Shown in pieces: positions 1 to 8,708 of a stretch of DNA of 64,000 nucleotides; position 1 is the first letter of the stretch, and the number at the start of each line of letters is the position of its first letter. The DNA comes from Accumulibacter sp032229525 (GTDB taxonomy: Bacteria; Pseudomonadota; Gammaproteobacteria; Burkholderiales; Rhodocyclaceae), in contig NZ_JAVTWB010000102.1 in assembly GCF_032229525.1 (NCBI RefSeq), positions 11,326-75,325 on the forward strand. The letters are read 5' to 3'. Made by a program: the position numbers and the translations under genes. A model generated the notes under the pieces. It was not told the origin of the DNA and searched no databases. It saw only the letters and a list, made by a program, of their open reading frames with translations.

Positions 1-141
1 GCCGGCAGCCAGCCACCCCACAAGGCCGCAATGGCCCGCAAAACGACGCCTGCGAGGTCTCGGCGCCTGCCCTTGCCAGGCAATTGCGGCAATCGCCGGC
101 GACCGCCTATACTGAGCTGCCCCCGCAGCCCGGAGTTCACC

Positions 142-1617
142 ATGCGAGCCATGACCATGCTTCCCACGGCGGCTATCGTCGCCGCGCTGATCCCCACCCC
201 TGCCCTCGCCAGCGAGCCGCCGCCGGGGACCATCCTCGGCGCCTACACGGTACTCGCAGCGAACAAGCAAGGGGCGACAGTCGCCATCGCCAGAACCATC
301 GTGCAGGGCGCCGATTCGAGCTGCCCCAAGCTGATCCCGATCACCGGCTCGAGTGCCCCGGTGGCCACCGCGCCGCGCAAGAACCCGGATCCGAAGAATT
401 TCCCGATCCGCGTCTGCGAAGCGATCATCAGCGCGCGAATGAAGGTGGATGGCGGCCAGCAAGTGCTGCCCGGGCCGCCACAAAAAGCCGATGCCATCAC
501 CGTGGTTGGCGATTCCGGGTGCAAACCAGCGGATCAGGACGGCTGCAGGCTCGGCAGCAAGGCCTGGCCTTTCCAGCAAATCGCCCACTCGGCAGCTACC
601 GCCAGGCCGGACCTGATCCTGCACATGGGGGACTACAACTATCGTGGCACCCCCGGCCATGTGAGCATCGACGGCAAGAAGCAGCCCGTCTATGACGCCG
701 GCGACAACACCGGCTCGGCAAGCTGCCAACTCAGCGGGCCATACCATGGTCAGAACAGCCGGGGCAGCAGCGACCCCGACCGCTGGAGCAACTGGTGGCT
801 TGATCTCTTCCAGCCCGCTGCGGAATTGCTCGCCGCTGCCCCCTGGGTGGTCGCCCGCGGCAACCATGAACTGTGCAGCCGCGCCGGACCGGGCTGGTTC
901 TACCTGCTCGATCCCGGCTCAGACATCGCGGGGGTCGACACCGGTCAGCCCACTTGTCCGCCGGCGGAGAGCCACGACCCCCTGGTATTCGACGAGCCTT
1001 ATCGACTGGACGTGCCCGGTCTTACGGTCCTGGTCCTCGATTCAGCCAATGCCTGCGACCAGGGTGACCTGCATCAGACGCATTTCGACCAGCAATTCCA
1101 GAAAATCCAGCAGCTGCTTGCGCTGGCCCCCGGCCAGGCTCTGCTCACCCTGCTGTCACATCGGCCGATGTGGGGCGTGAACAAGGCAGACGAGACGACC
1201 GCGCTTGGCCACACGGACCCCACGGGTGCCTACGCGATCATCGACCAGACCTTGCAGCAGGCCTATCACACGCATCCACTGCCGCGTGCCCTGGACCTGG
1301 TGCTATCCGGCCACATGCATCGATTCCAGGCTATTGGCTTTGGCCACGACAAAGCAGCGTCCTACCCTGATCAGCTCATCGTCGGCACCAGTGGAATCTC
1401 CCTGGCCAAGAACCATCCGACCAAGCCTTTCTCGTTTCCGATCGACGGCCTGCCGGGCAGCGGATTCGGGCTCAGCGAGTTTGCTTACATGGAGATTGTG
1501 CCGAGCAAGAAGCACGGCTGGCAAGGGACGCTGAAGGACCCTTCGGGCAGGAAGCTGGCCGCTTGCGAGGGTGGCACGCGAGCGAAGAACGCGGCCCCCT
1601 GCTCGCCAGCCAAATGA
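142..1617 (+). CDS. Secreted metallophosphoesterase
   Basis: Calcineurin-like metallophosphoesterase of 491 residues, probably hydrolysing a phosphoester outside the cytoplasm. The metal-binding motifs appear in family order: GDSG near residue 122, GDYNY near 163, GNHE near 240, SHRP near 339 and GHMH near 390. The first 24 or so residues form a signal peptide ending in ALA-S, so export is likely. I start at the ATG at 142 because the in-frame extension upstream to 31 is arginine- and proline-rich and would bury the signal peptide. Insertions around the motifs make it larger than a minimal catalytic domain. The substrate cannot be told from sequence. The gene stands alone, followed by about 300 bases without a convincing gene. 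Confidence 0.85.
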   Translation: MRAMTMLPTAAIVAALIPTPALASEPPPGTILGAYTVLAANKQGATVAIARTIVQGADSSCPKLIPITGSSAPVATAPRKNPDPKNFPIRVCEAIISARMKVDGGQQVLPGPPQKADAITVVGDSGCKPADQDGCRLGSKAWPFQQIAHSAATARPDLILHMGDYNYRGTPGHVSIDGKKQPVYDAGDNTGSASCQLSGPYHGQNSRGSSDPDRWSNWWLDLFQPAAELLAAAPWVVARGNHELCSRAGPGWFYLLDPGSDIAGVDTGQPTCPPAESHDPLVFDEPYRLDVPGLTVLVLDSANACDQGDLHQTHFDQQFQKIQQLLALAPGQALLTLLSHRPMWGVNKADETTALGHTDPTGAYAIIDQTLQQAYHTHPLPRALDLVLSGHMHRFQAIGFGHDKAASYPDQLIVGTSGISLAKNHPTKPFSFPIDGLPGSGFGLSEFAYMEIVPSKKHGWQGTLKDPSGRKLAACEGGTRAKNAAPCSPAK

Positions 1618-1915
1618 CCACCCTCCGGGAGCCGCCGCCTGTTTTGCCGCCAGCGAGCGGCTCGCGGCGATGCGGGTTGCTACACCAGCAGCAGGGGACA
1701 GGCCCCTGCGCTTGCTCGGGATGCACGAGCGCGTCGTCGTAACGGGTAGGGCGGGCGTGATTGTCGGCGACGCTACCGTACTGTGCGGTGTAAGTGATCG
1801 CCAGACTGCCACTGAAAGTGCTGCGGGTCGTGCGCTGGTGTCGACTTCGGCCTTCATCGTCCGTCGTACGCTGTGAATCCGCCATTTCGGCGGCCCCGTT
1901 GCAGAGGAGCAGAGC

Positions 1916-2332
1916 ATGCGTTTTCTGATCATCGTCAAGGCGACGCCGGAATCGGAAACGGAAACCTCGCCGGCGTCGGATGAACAGCTGCTGGCTGCCA
2001 TGGCCGGCTTTCACCAAGAGCTGGCAAAGGCAGGCGCACTGCTCGACGCCGCCGGCCTCAAGCCGAGCTCGGCAGGCTGGCGTATCCGTTACCACGGCCA
2101 GCGGCGTGAGGTGGTCGACGGCCCGTTCGCCGAAGGCCAAGAGCTGATCGCCGGCTATACGCTGATTCAGGCACGCGATTGCGAGGAGGCTTTGGCATGG
2201 AGCCGACGCTTTCCCAATCCGCGTGGCCAAGGCCTGGCGGCGGAGATCGAAGTACGGCCGCTGTACGCGATCGAGGATTTTCCGCCGCCGGCTAAGCTCG
2301 AACGCTTCAAGGCACTGGAGCTGCCGACCTGA
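1916..2332 (+). CDS. YCII/DGPF-domain protein
   Basis: Small soluble protein of 138 residues of the YCII-related DGPF family. It opens with the strand MRFLIIVKA and carries the signature VVDGPFAEGQELIAGYTL near residues 65-82, including the DGPF tetrapeptide that names the family. The GCAGAGGAGC sequence just upstream is a good ribosome binding site. DGPF proteins have no settled biochemical role. They are known to occur beside ECF42 sigma factors, and one such sigma gene lies downstream at 4712, so this is probably part of that regulon. A second DGPF gene lies at 2903. Confidence 0.85.
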   Translation: MRFLIIVKATPESETETSPASDEQLLAAMAGFHQELAKAGALLDAAGLKPSSAGWRIRYHGQRREVVDGPFAEGQELIAGYTLIQARDCEEALAWSRRFPNPRGQGLAAEIEVRPLYAIEDFPPPAKLERFKALELPT

Positions 2333-2424
2333 AACACCTCTTGTGGCCCGTGTCGTAATGTCGCAATGTCGATCTTGCGCCGGCCGCCACCTCGACGAAA
2401 GCATCAACAACCCAGGAGATCACC

Positions 2425-2901
2425 ATGAGCCAAGCCATTCCGCCGAACATGACGGCAATCACCCCGCACCTCACCTGCCGCGATGCCGCCGAGGCGATCG
2501 ATTTCTACAAGCAGGCGTTCGGCGCCAGCGAAAGCGGCCGCCTGGACAGTCCCGACGGCAAGCTGGCACACGCGCTGCTGCGCATCGGTGGTGCCTGCCT
2601 GATGCTGGTCGATGAATATCCCGAGCAAGGGATGCTCAGCCCCCTGTCGCTGAAGGGCTCGCCGGTGACCATCCATCTCTACGTTGCCGATGTCGATGCC
2701 ACCGTTGCCCAGGCCGTCGCTGCCGGCGCACGGGTGACCATGCCGGTTGCCGACATGTTCTGGGGCGACCGCTACGGCCGGCTGGTCGATCCCTTCGGCC
2801 ATCACTGGTCGATCGCCACCCACCAGCGCGACCTCAGCCCGGAAGCAATCGCCGCAGCGATGATGAGCGACTCTGGCTGCCAGCAAAGCGGGACGACCTG
2901 A
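2425..2901 (+). CDS. VOC (glyoxalase/PhnB-like) protein
   Basis: Protein of 158 residues of the vicinal-oxygen-chelate superfamily, PhnB/YdcE-like branch. The start TPHLTCRDAAEAIDFYKQAF is the usual first beta-alpha unit of these proteins, and the second half has the matching DVDATVAQAVAAGA and WGDRYGRLVDPFGHHW segments. Members bind a metal and act on varied small molecules, and the substrate here is unknown. AGGAG lies 7 bases before the ATG. The stop codon is one base away from the next gene, so the two are translated together. It belongs to the ECF42-linked cluster. Confidence 0.85.
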   Translation: MSQAIPPNMTAITPHLTCRDAAEAIDFYKQAFGASESGRLDSPDGKLAHALLRIGGACLMLVDEYPEQGMLSPLSLKGSPVTIHLYVADVDATVAQAVAAGARVTMPVADMFWGDRYGRLVDPFGHHWSIATHQRDLSPEAIAAAMMSDSGCQQSGTT

Positions 2902-2902
2902 C

Positions 2903-3265
2903 ATGCCCTACCTGCTGATGATCATCGAGCCCCGGGGCCAGCGTGCCACCCGCCAGCCGGCCGAAGCGGCGGGCCTCTACGATGCCATGATGGCCTTCGC
3001 TGCCGACCTGCAGCAGCGCGGCGTCCTGCTGCGCGCCGAATCGCTGCGCCCCGACGAACACGCGGTGCGAGTCAGCGCCAGCACCCCGGGCGGCAAACCG
3101 CGGATGCTCGACGGACCTTTTGCCGAGGCCAGGGAAATGATCGGCGGCTTCTTCCTGATCGACGTGGCAACGCGCGACGAAGCCGTGGCGATTGCCCAGC
3201 ATTGCCCGGCGGTCAACTGGGCCAGCGTCGAGGTGCGCGAATGCGCGCCGTGTCACGTGCGGTGA
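2903..3265 (+). CDS. YCII/DGPF-domain protein
   Basis: Second DGPF-family protein in the cluster, 120 residues, starting MPYLLMIIEP with the family motif MLDGPFAEAREMIGGFFLI near residues 68-86. It is shorter than the copy at 1916 and clearly diverged, so the pair looks like old paralogs rather than a recent duplication. It begins one base after the stop of the VOC gene and ends just before the SnoaL-like gene, within a tight operon. Its function is unknown. Association with the ECF42 sigma factor at 4712 is the main clue. Confidence 0.85.
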   Translation: MPYLLMIIEPRGQRATRQPAEAAGLYDAMMAFAADLQQRGVLLRAESLRPDEHAVRVSASTPGGKPRMLDGPFAEAREMIGGFFLIDVATRDEAVAIAQHCPAVNWASVEVRECAPCHVR

Positions 3266-3275
3266 GGAGAGCGAG

Positions 3276-3758
3276 ATCAACGACGAAGACAGAAATCCGG
3301 CGATCCTGACCATCCGCGCCGCCATCGCCGAGTGGGGCGAAGCTTTCTGCAACAAGAACGTGGACCGCCTGATGGCGCTATACGCGCCGGATGCGGTGAT
3401 GTTCGACGCCATCCCGCCCTTCTCCAGCGGCATCACAGCCATGCGCGACAAGGTAGCGAGCTGCTTTCCGTATTTCCCCGATGGCTTTGCCGTCGACACG
3501 CGCGATCTGACGCTCGAGGTCGGTGGTGAGATGGCCCTGGCGCATTTCGTCTGGCATTTCACCGACCTGCCGGCCGACCATCCCGCCGGCAAGCACTGGC
3601 TGCGCAGCTCGATCGTCTGGCGTCTGCAGCCGGACGGTGGCTGGCTGATCGTGCACGATCACTGTTCGGCGCCCTTCGACCCGTACACGGAAAGGGTCGT
3701 CCTCGACCCCGACGCGCCTGTTGACCAGGCAACCGCCGCCAACTGCAGCGACCACTAG
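3276..3758 (+). CDS. SnoaL/NTF2-like protein, start codon unusual
   Basis: SnoaL/DUF4440-type protein of about 160 residues. The domain runs from AILTIRAAIAEWGEAF through MALYAPDAVMFDAIPP to SSIVWRLQPDGGWLIVHDHCS, the typical cone-shaped NTF2-like pattern. The start is the problem. The only in-frame ATG, at 3192, lies 74 bases inside the upstream gene and adds a non-homologous arginine-rich stretch. No ATG, GTG or TTG exists between 3252 and the domain. The best initiation context is GAGGAG at 3264-3269 followed six bases later by ATC at 3276. I therefore infer an AUC start, or a base error or mutation in an original ATG. Part of the ECF42-linked cluster, function unknown. Confidence 0.7.
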   Translation: MNDEDRNPAILTIRAAIAEWGEAFCNKNVDRLMALYAPDAVMFDAIPPFSSGITAMRDKVASCFPYFPDGFAVDTRDLTLEVGGEMALAHFVWHFTDLPADHPAGKHWLRSSIVWRLQPDGGWLIVHDHCSAPFDPYTERVVLDPDAPVDQATAANCSDH

Positions 3759-3780
3759 CCACCATTAGCCACCACTGGCC
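3751..3780. repeat. Three tandem 10-bp units
   Basis: ACCACTAGCC, ACCATTAGCC and ACCACTGGCC follow one another in exact 10-base phase across the end of the SnoaL-like gene, each differing from the consensus by one base or none. The first unit contains the stop codon. No function is evident. Confidence 0.6.
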
Positions 3781-3925
3781 AGGCTTGCAGCAGCCGCGCA
3801 GGGCATGATCGCGCCTTGTTCGACCCGCTCGGCGGCGCACTCCGGCTATCATGTCCCGACCCTGCTCCACGCAGAAGATCGGCCGCTTGGCAACAAATCA
3901 CCGCCCTACTCGGAAAGGAAAGGTC

Positions 3926-4273
3926 ATGATGTACAAAGGAAGCTGTCATTGCGGCAAGGTCGCCTTCGAGGTCGACGGTGAACTGAGCGAGGTTGTCGAT
4001 TGCAACTGTTCCATCTGCACGCGCAAGGGGGCCCTGCTGTGGTTCGTGCCACGCCAGCAACTGCGCTTGCTGACGCCCGAAGAAGCGCTCAAGACCTATA
4101 CTTTCGGCAAGGGCGTCATCCAGCATCGTTTCTGCCCTGAATGCGGCATCCACCCGCTGGGCGAAGGCGCCATGCCGGATGGCACGCGCTTGGCGGCGAT
4201 CAACGTGCGCTGCCTGGAAGGTGTCGATCTCCCCGCTTTGCCGGTCAAGCACTACGACGGCCGTTCCCTCTAG
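3926..4273 (+). CDS. GFA-family (DUF636) zinc-binding protein
   Basis: Protein of 115 residues of the GFA family, named after glutathione-dependent formaldehyde-activating enzyme. The zinc-binding cysteine pattern is complete: GSCHCG near residues 6-10, DCNCSICTR near 31-39 and FCPECGIHPLG near 70-80. Start at 3926 is preceded by GGAAAGG. Most family members have no demonstrated formaldehyde activity, so the enzyme name should not be transferred. It sits between the SnoaL-like and second VOC genes in the ECF42-linked cluster. Confidence 0.85.
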   Translation: MMYKGSCHCGKVAFEVDGELSEVVDCNCSICTRKGALLWFVPRQQLRLLTPEEALKTYTFGKGVIQHRFCPECGIHPLGEGAMPDGTRLAAINVRCLEGVDLPALPVKHYDGRSL

Positions 4274-4319
4274 CCACTTTAGCCGCGTTACCCTTTCTGC
4301 ACTCTGCCCCGGAGACAAT

Positions 4320-4715
4320 ATGGCCAGCCAGATTTTCGTCAATCTCCCCGTCGCCGATCTCCAGCGCAGCGTCGGGTTTTTCACCGCGCTCGGCTTCAGC
4401 TTCAACCCGCAATGGACCGACGACTCGGCCACCTGCATGATCATCGACGACAACATCTTTGTCATGCTGCTCACCCGCGAGCGCTTCCAGAGCTTTACCC
4501 CCAAGCCGGTGGCCGACGCCACGAAGAGCACCGAAGTGCTGGTCTGCCTGTCACGTGCGAGCCGGGCGGCGGTCGATGAGACAGTCTCCAGGGCAGTGGC
4601 CAATGGCGGCAGCACCTGGAAGCCGGCCGAAGACCACGGATTCATGTACGGCCACGCCTTCCAGGATCCCGACGGCCATATCTGGGAGCTGATCCACATG
4701 ACCCAGGCTGCATGA
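4320..4715 (+). CDS. VOC-family protein (glyoxalase-like)
   Basis: Protein of 131 residues of the VOC superfamily, in the group that starts like MASQIFVNLPVADLQRS. The two half-domains are visible, the second ending in GHAFQDPDGHIWELIHM with the metal-ligand glutamate of the family. CGGAGACA lies just before the ATG. The stop overlaps the start of the sigma factor gene by four bases (ATGA), the strongest link of this cluster to the sigma factor. The substrate is unknown. Confidence 0.87.
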   Translation: MASQIFVNLPVADLQRSVGFFTALGFSFNPQWTDDSATCMIIDDNIFVMLLTRERFQSFTPKPVADATKSTEVLVCLSRASRAAVDETVSRAVANGGSTWKPAEDHGFMYGHAFQDPDGHIWELIHMTQAA

Positions 4716-5989
4716 GCGTCGCCGACGCTTCCCGCCGCCGCATCGATGCTGTCTGGCACATCGAGGCAGCGCGAGTCATCGGGCGGGCCGCGCGTATCGT
4801 CCGCGACATCGGCCTGGCCGAAGACTTGGCGCAGGATGCGCTGCTCGCCGCGCTGGAAACCTGGCCGCGCGACGGCATCCCGGACAATCCCGGCGCCTGG
4901 CTGATGACCACCACCACACGGCGCGCGCTGGATCATTTGCGCCATGCGCGAATGGCGGCGGGCAAGGCGGTCGAGGTCGGCCTCGCCCTCGACTCGCAGC
5001 ACGACGGCGCCCGTGCCGCCGAGCTGGAAGCGGTGGACGCCCGGCTCGATGACGACATCGGCGACGAGCTGCTGCGCCTGATGTTCACCGCCTGTCACCC
5101 GCTCCTCTCGCCCGACGCACGCAGCGCGCTGACCCTGCGCGTGATGGGTGGCCTGACCACCGACGAGATTGCCCGCGCCTACCTCAAGCCGGAGCCGACC
5201 ATTGCCCAGCGCATCGTCCGTGCCAAGCGCAGCCTCGCGGCCGCCCGCGTCCCTTTCGAAGTGCCGCGCGGCGCTGAACTGCGACAGCGCCTGGGCTCGG
5301 TGCTCGAAGTGATCTACCTGATCTTCAACGAAGGCTATGTCGCCACCGCCGGTGACCACTGGATGCGGCCAGCGCTGTGCGAGGAGGCGTTGCGCCTGGG
5401 GCGCGTGCTCGCCGGTTTGATGCCCGACGAAAGTGAGGTCTTCGGCCTCGTCGCGCTGATGGAAATTCAGGCCTCGCGCATCGGCGCGCGGCTCTCGGCG
5501 AGCGGCGAACCGGTGCTGTTGCTCGACCAGGACCGCAGCCGCTGGGACCAACTGCTGATCCGCCGCGGGCTCGAGGCGCTGGCCAGAAGCGAGGCCCTGT
5601 CGACGACCGGCCATCTCGGCCCCTATGCGCTGCAGGCGGCCATTGCCGCCTGTCATGCCCGCGCCAGCACGGTCGAGCAGACCGACTGGCAGCGCATCGT
5701 CGCCCTCTACGACGCCCTCGACCAGATCGCGCCGTCGCCGGTCGTGCGCCTCAATCGCGCCGTCGCCGTCGCGATGGCCTATGGCCCGGCTGCCGCGCTC
5801 GACCTGGTCGATGAACTGCAGGCCGAACCGGCCCTGCACAACTACCATTTGCTGCCCAGCGTACGCGGCGAGCTGCTGGAGCGTCTGCAGCGCCCAAACG
5901 AAGCACGCACGGAATTCGCACGCGCCGCAGCGCTTGCCCATAACGCCCGGGAACGTGCACTATTGCTGGCTAGAGCAACCGCCAAATGA
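4712..5989 (+). CDS. ECF42-type RNA polymerase sigma factor
   Basis: Sigma factor of 425 residues, about twice the size of a plain ECF sigma. Region 2 is visible near residues 15-75 (HIEAARVIGRAARIVRDIGL, AEDLAQDALLAALETWP) and region 4 near 110-170 (TLRVMGGLTTDEIARAYL). A long helical DUF6596/TPR-like C-terminal extension follows from about residue 185 to the end. This architecture together with neighbouring DGPF genes defines ECF42. The C-terminal extension is thought to control activity, as no anti-sigma factor gene is present. The start overlaps the VOC gene and the end overlaps a methyltransferase gene, each by four bases. Likely targets are the DGPF, VOC and SnoaL genes upstream. Confidence 0.88.
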   Translation: MSVADASRRRIDAVWHIEAARVIGRAARIVRDIGLAEDLAQDALLAALETWPRDGIPDNPGAWLMTTTTRRALDHLRHARMAAGKAVEVGLALDSQHDGARAAELEAVDARLDDDIGDELLRLMFTACHPLLSPDARSALTLRVMGGLTTDEIARAYLKPEPTIAQRIVRAKRSLAAARVPFEVPRGAELRQRLGSVLEVIYLIFNEGYVATAGDHWMRPALCEEALRLGRVLAGLMPDESEVFGLVALMEIQASRIGARLSASGEPVLLLDQDRSRWDQLLIRRGLEALARSEALSTTGHLGPYALQAAIAACHARASTVEQTDWQRIVALYDALDQIAPSPVVRLNRAVAVAMAYGPAAALDLVDELQAEPALHNYHLLPSVRGELLERLQRPNEARTEFARAAALAHNARERALLLARATAK

Positions 5990-6615
5990 CAGACACTCCC
6001 TCGCCCAATCACTTCGATCTGCACGCCGCTACCTGGGACGCGGATCCCGTCAAGCAGGCTCGTGCACTCGCGGTCGGCAAGGGGATTCAGAGCCAGGTGC
6101 CCCTGTCACCTCGCATGGGCGCACTGGAATACGGCTGCGGAACGGGCCTGCTCAGCTTTGCCCTGCAGCCACAGCTCGGGCACATTACCCTGGCCGACAG
6201 CTCGGAGGGCATGCTGGCGGTGTTGAACGACAAGATCGCCGCCAAGCGCATCACGAACATGCGGGCGTCGAAGCTCGATCTGCTCACCGACCCCCTGCCA
6301 CCGGAACGGTATGAGCTGATTTACAGCCTGATGACCTTGCATCACATCCGGGACACCGACGCCCTGCTGCGCAGTCTGCACGCGCTACTGACTCCTTCCG
6401 GCTATCTTTGTGTCGCCGACCTCGACGCCGAGGACGGATCTTTTCATGGCCAGGGATTCGACGGTCACAACGGTTTTGATCGTCGCGACCTGGCGGCAAA
6501 AGTGGAATCGGCGGGATTCCGAACGCCAGGTTTCACGACCGTGTTCAGCATGACCAAGGGCGAAGGCTCGGCGCAAACGGCGTATCCGGTCTTCCTGATG
6601 GTGGCGCAGAAGTAG
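5986..6615 (+). CDS. Class I SAM-dependent methyltransferase
   Basis: Methyltransferase of 209 residues with the SAM-binding motif ALEYGCGTGLLSFAL near residues 45-59, the acidic end of strand 2 (ITLADSSEGML) and the motif near YELIYSLMTLHHI. It most resembles small-molecule methyltransferases of the UbiE/Methyltransf_11 type, and the substrate is unknown. Its ATG overlaps the stop of the sigma factor gene by four bases, so it is the last gene of that operon. A GC-rich hairpin followed by five T lies about 25 bases downstream. Confidence 0.85.
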   Translation: MTDTPSPNHFDLHAATWDADPVKQARALAVGKGIQSQVPLSPRMGALEYGCGTGLLSFALQPQLGHITLADSSEGMLAVLNDKIAAKRITNMRASKLDLLTDPLPPERYELIYSLMTLHHIRDTDALLRSLHALLTPSGYLCVADLDAEDGSFHGQGFDGHNGFDRRDLAAKVESAGFRTPGFTTVFSMTKGEGSAQTAYPVFLMVAQK

Positions 6616-6631
6616 TCGCACCCAGGGCCAC

Positions 6632-6664
6632 AGCGACGGCCCGGACGGGCGCCGGGCGCTTTTT
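6632..6664 (+). terminator. Possible intrinsic terminator
   Basis: GCCCG at 6639-6643 pairs with CGGGC at 6653-6657, AGCG/CGCT can pair outside it, and five T follow at 6660-6664. It lies 16 bases after the methyltransferase stop. The stem is short and imperfect. Confidence 0.45.
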
Positions 6665-7143
6665 CCGACCAGCGTTGGCGACTGTGGCTGCGACGCCAGG
6701 CGCCCAGGTCTGGCGGCGGCTTTGACCGACAGGCGGCAGTCGTTGGTCGGTGAATTCGACGAAATGAATGCCGGCGGCCGCGGACGGCGGGTGCCTCTGC
6801 AGGGCATTTTCAGAGGCTTCCGGGGCCAACTTCGCGATTGACGCCGCTTGATGGGCACTCATATACTGTCCCCGCGACTGTTGAATTTCCTGTCTTTCGC
6901 GCGCAATAAATGCTCCGCAACGCTCCCGGACCTGCATCGAACTCGACACCTGCCGGCGCGTCATAGCGCAGAGCGCCACATGGCGACAGCAACCGCCTAT
7001 TCACGCCAATGCCGCTTGTTTCGACCGTGAGGTCAGGCAACAAGCGTTGCGACCCGTTGCATCGGTAGCCGCTTCTTGCTCCCCGGCGCCGGGTCTGCGG
7101 CCGACTGCCACGACAGTCGCAACAACAATGGAGGCTTTACTGC
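6665..7143. other. Intergenic region, no gene seen
   Basis: About 480 bases between the ECF42 operon and the SH3-domain gene. Open frames here lack ribosome sites and protein-like composition. The end presumably holds the promoter of the SH3 gene, whose ribosome site is AATGGAGG at 7127-7134. Nothing else recognised. Confidence 0.5.
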
Positions 7144-7602
7144 ATGAATCTGATGCGCACCGCGATACGCTTTTTCACCTTGGCCTGCTCTTGCATGGCG
7201 CTTATGCAGTCACCTGCGCTGGCACGCGACATGGTCAGCATCAAGGGCTCGATCGTGAACATGCGGTCGGGACCAACTACCCGATCCGAAATTCTCTGGC
7301 AACTCAAGCGTGGCTACCCGCTGCAGGTGCTCAAGCAAAAGGGCCGCTGGCTGCAGGTGCGTGACTTCGAGAACGACAAGGGATGGGTCGCCAGGGCTCT
7401 CACCAACCGCACACCCCACTATATCGTCAAGGCGTCGAAGGCCAATATGCGCAGCGGCCCCGGCACGCGCTACCGCCTCGTTGGCAAGACCCAACGCTAC
7501 GATCTACTGCGTACCCGGGGTGCCAAGGCCGGTTGGGTGAAGGTGGAACGCTCCGATGGCGTCAAGGGCTGGATCTCGAAACGCCTCTTGTGGGGTTGGT
7601 AA
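7144..7602 (+). CDS. Secreted protein with two bacterial SH3 domains
   Basis: Protein of 152 residues with a signal peptide of about 27 residues (CSCMALMQSPALA before RDM). Two SH3b repeats follow, near residues 30-90 (VNMRSGPTTRSEILWQLKRG) and 95-150 (ANMRSGPGTRYRLVGKTQRY). Such proteins work in the periplasm and usually bind peptidoglycan or assist cell-wall enzymes, but there is no catalytic domain here. GGAGG lies about nine bases before the ATG. Convergent with the cyanase gene. Confidence 0.85.
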   Translation: MNLMRTAIRFFTLACSCMALMQSPALARDMVSIKGSIVNMRSGPTTRSEILWQLKRGYPLQVLKQKGRWLQVRDFENDKGWVARALTNRTPHYIVKASKANMRSGPGTRYRLVGKTQRYDLLRTRGAKAGWVKVERSDGVKGWISKRLLWGW

Positions 7603-7740
7603 GCTGGTGATAGCCGGCGTATAGGGCAGGCTACCGCGCGACCACCGTCGCTGGCCGGCGTGCGGAAGACCGTGACCGAAAGGCCGGCATCTCCCTTGCC
7701 AGACAACGCCCAGCCGATCCGGCCTAGCCAGACAATTCGG

Positions 7741-8184
7741 TCAGTAGGTCTTGTAGGGCAGGAACTTGCCTGACATGACGATGCTCACGCGGTCACCGGC
7801 GGCGTTCGCTTCGCGCTCGAGATTCACCTTGAAGTCGATCGCCGACATGATGCCGTCGCCGAATTCCTCGTGAATCAGTTCCTTGAAGGTCGAGCCGTAG
7901 ACATTGATCAACTCGTAGAAGCGATAGAGCAGCGGATCCGCTGGCACGGCGGTGGGCAAGGAGCCCTTGTAGGGAACCACCTGGAGCAGCGCGATGGCCT
8001 CGGCCGAGAGGGAAAAAAGCTTGCCGACGGTCGTCGCCTGCTCCTTGTTGAAGGTCATCTGGCCCAGACAACCGGCCGTCACCCACTCCTTCGACAGGCC
8101 AAGCTCCCTGGCCACATCCGCCCACTTGATCCCTTTCTGGATCTTGGCGGCGACGATCATTTCGGTGACTTCAATGCGATTCAT
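7741..8184 (-). CDS. cynS: Cyanate hydratase (cyanase)
   Basis: Cyanase of 147 residues, which converts cyanate and bicarbonate to ammonia and two carbon dioxide. The N-terminal helix-turn-helix-like part spans residues 1-75 and the catalytic domain 80-147. The catalytic triad is intact at Arg88, Glu91 (YRFYE) and Ser114 (GIMSAIDF), and the length is typical for the family. AAGGAG lies upstream of the ATG. It is divergent from the formate/nitrite channel gene across a 524-base region that carries a sigma-54-type promoter facing the channel, which suggests nitrogen control of this locus. No cynR or cynT is adjacent. Confidence 0.95.
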   Translation of the reverse strand: MNRIEVTEMIVAAKIQKGIKWADVARELGLSKEWVTAGCLGQMTFNKEQATTVGKLFSLSAEAIALLQVVPYKGSLPTAVPADPLLYRFYELINVYGSTFKELIHEEFGDGIMSAIDFKVNLEREANAAGDRVSIVMSGKFLPYKTY

Positions 8185-8579
8185 GGGTAGCTCCTTGTCA
8201 GCGGGAATTTTCGCGGTTGAAAACAGCGCGGAGGCTCAAGCCCCTTGTGCTCGCAACGGCTCCAGCAGGTTTCGTGCCATGCCGCATATCGCTGGTTCAC
8301 GAGGCGCTTGACCCCGCGGCGCACCCGCTTGCCAAGACCCTCTCTCGCCCGAGAAGAGCGGCAACCTGGGCGTCGCGCCAGCAGCTGGCCCGCATCCGGC
8401 CTCTAGCCGCTCTCGCGATGCCAGCGATTGCCACGCCGCCGCCCCTTGCGGTCTTGGTTGCTGCGCCGCACCACGAGCAGGCACGGACCTGCTTGGCGCG
8501 CCCCAAGTGAGGGCGCAAATCGCTTCCAAAACGCGGCCAGAACCAGCGGAAAAGCGGCCTTTTACTCCGTTTCAGCGGG
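8185..8579. other. Intergenic part between cynS and the FNT gene
   Basis: About 395 bases before the sigma-54-like site. Open frames on both strands are GC-driven and lack ribosome sites. Regulatory sequences for the divergent genes must lie here. No clear activator site was recognised. Confidence 0.45.
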
Positions 8580-8597
8580 TTGGCACGCTACCTGCTT
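8580..8597 (+). promoter_or_regulatory. Sigma-54-type (-24/-12) promoter
   Basis: The sequence TTGGCACGCTACCTGCTT matches the RpoN consensus, with GG at 8582-8583 and GC at 8594-8595 exactly ten bases apart. It points toward the FNT gene, whose ATG lies about 100 bases downstream of the predicted start. The first half is perfect and the second half has one mismatch (CTGC for TTGC). Confidence 0.7.
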
Positions 8598-8708
8598 AGT
8601 GTGATTGGAATCAGACAAACGACGGCTTGATGCAGATACGGGAAAGCGGGAATCTCTGCTGACGCTTGTTTATCGGAACCATCTATCACTCACCCAGGGG
8701 AGCACCTC

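Noticed and set aside
31..141. N-terminal extension of the metallophosphoesterase
   Set aside because: It is arginine- and proline-rich, has no ribosome site and would hide a good signal peptide that begins at 142.
1303..2410. Long minus-strand frames opposite the metallophosphoesterase and DGPF genes
   Set aside because: They mirror GC-rich plus-strand genes, lack ribosome sites and match no family features.
3755..5941. 728-codon minus-strand frame opposite the ECF42 cluster
   Set aside because: It is the antisense of clearly recognised genes (GFA, VOC, sigma factor) and its composition is typical of a shadow frame.
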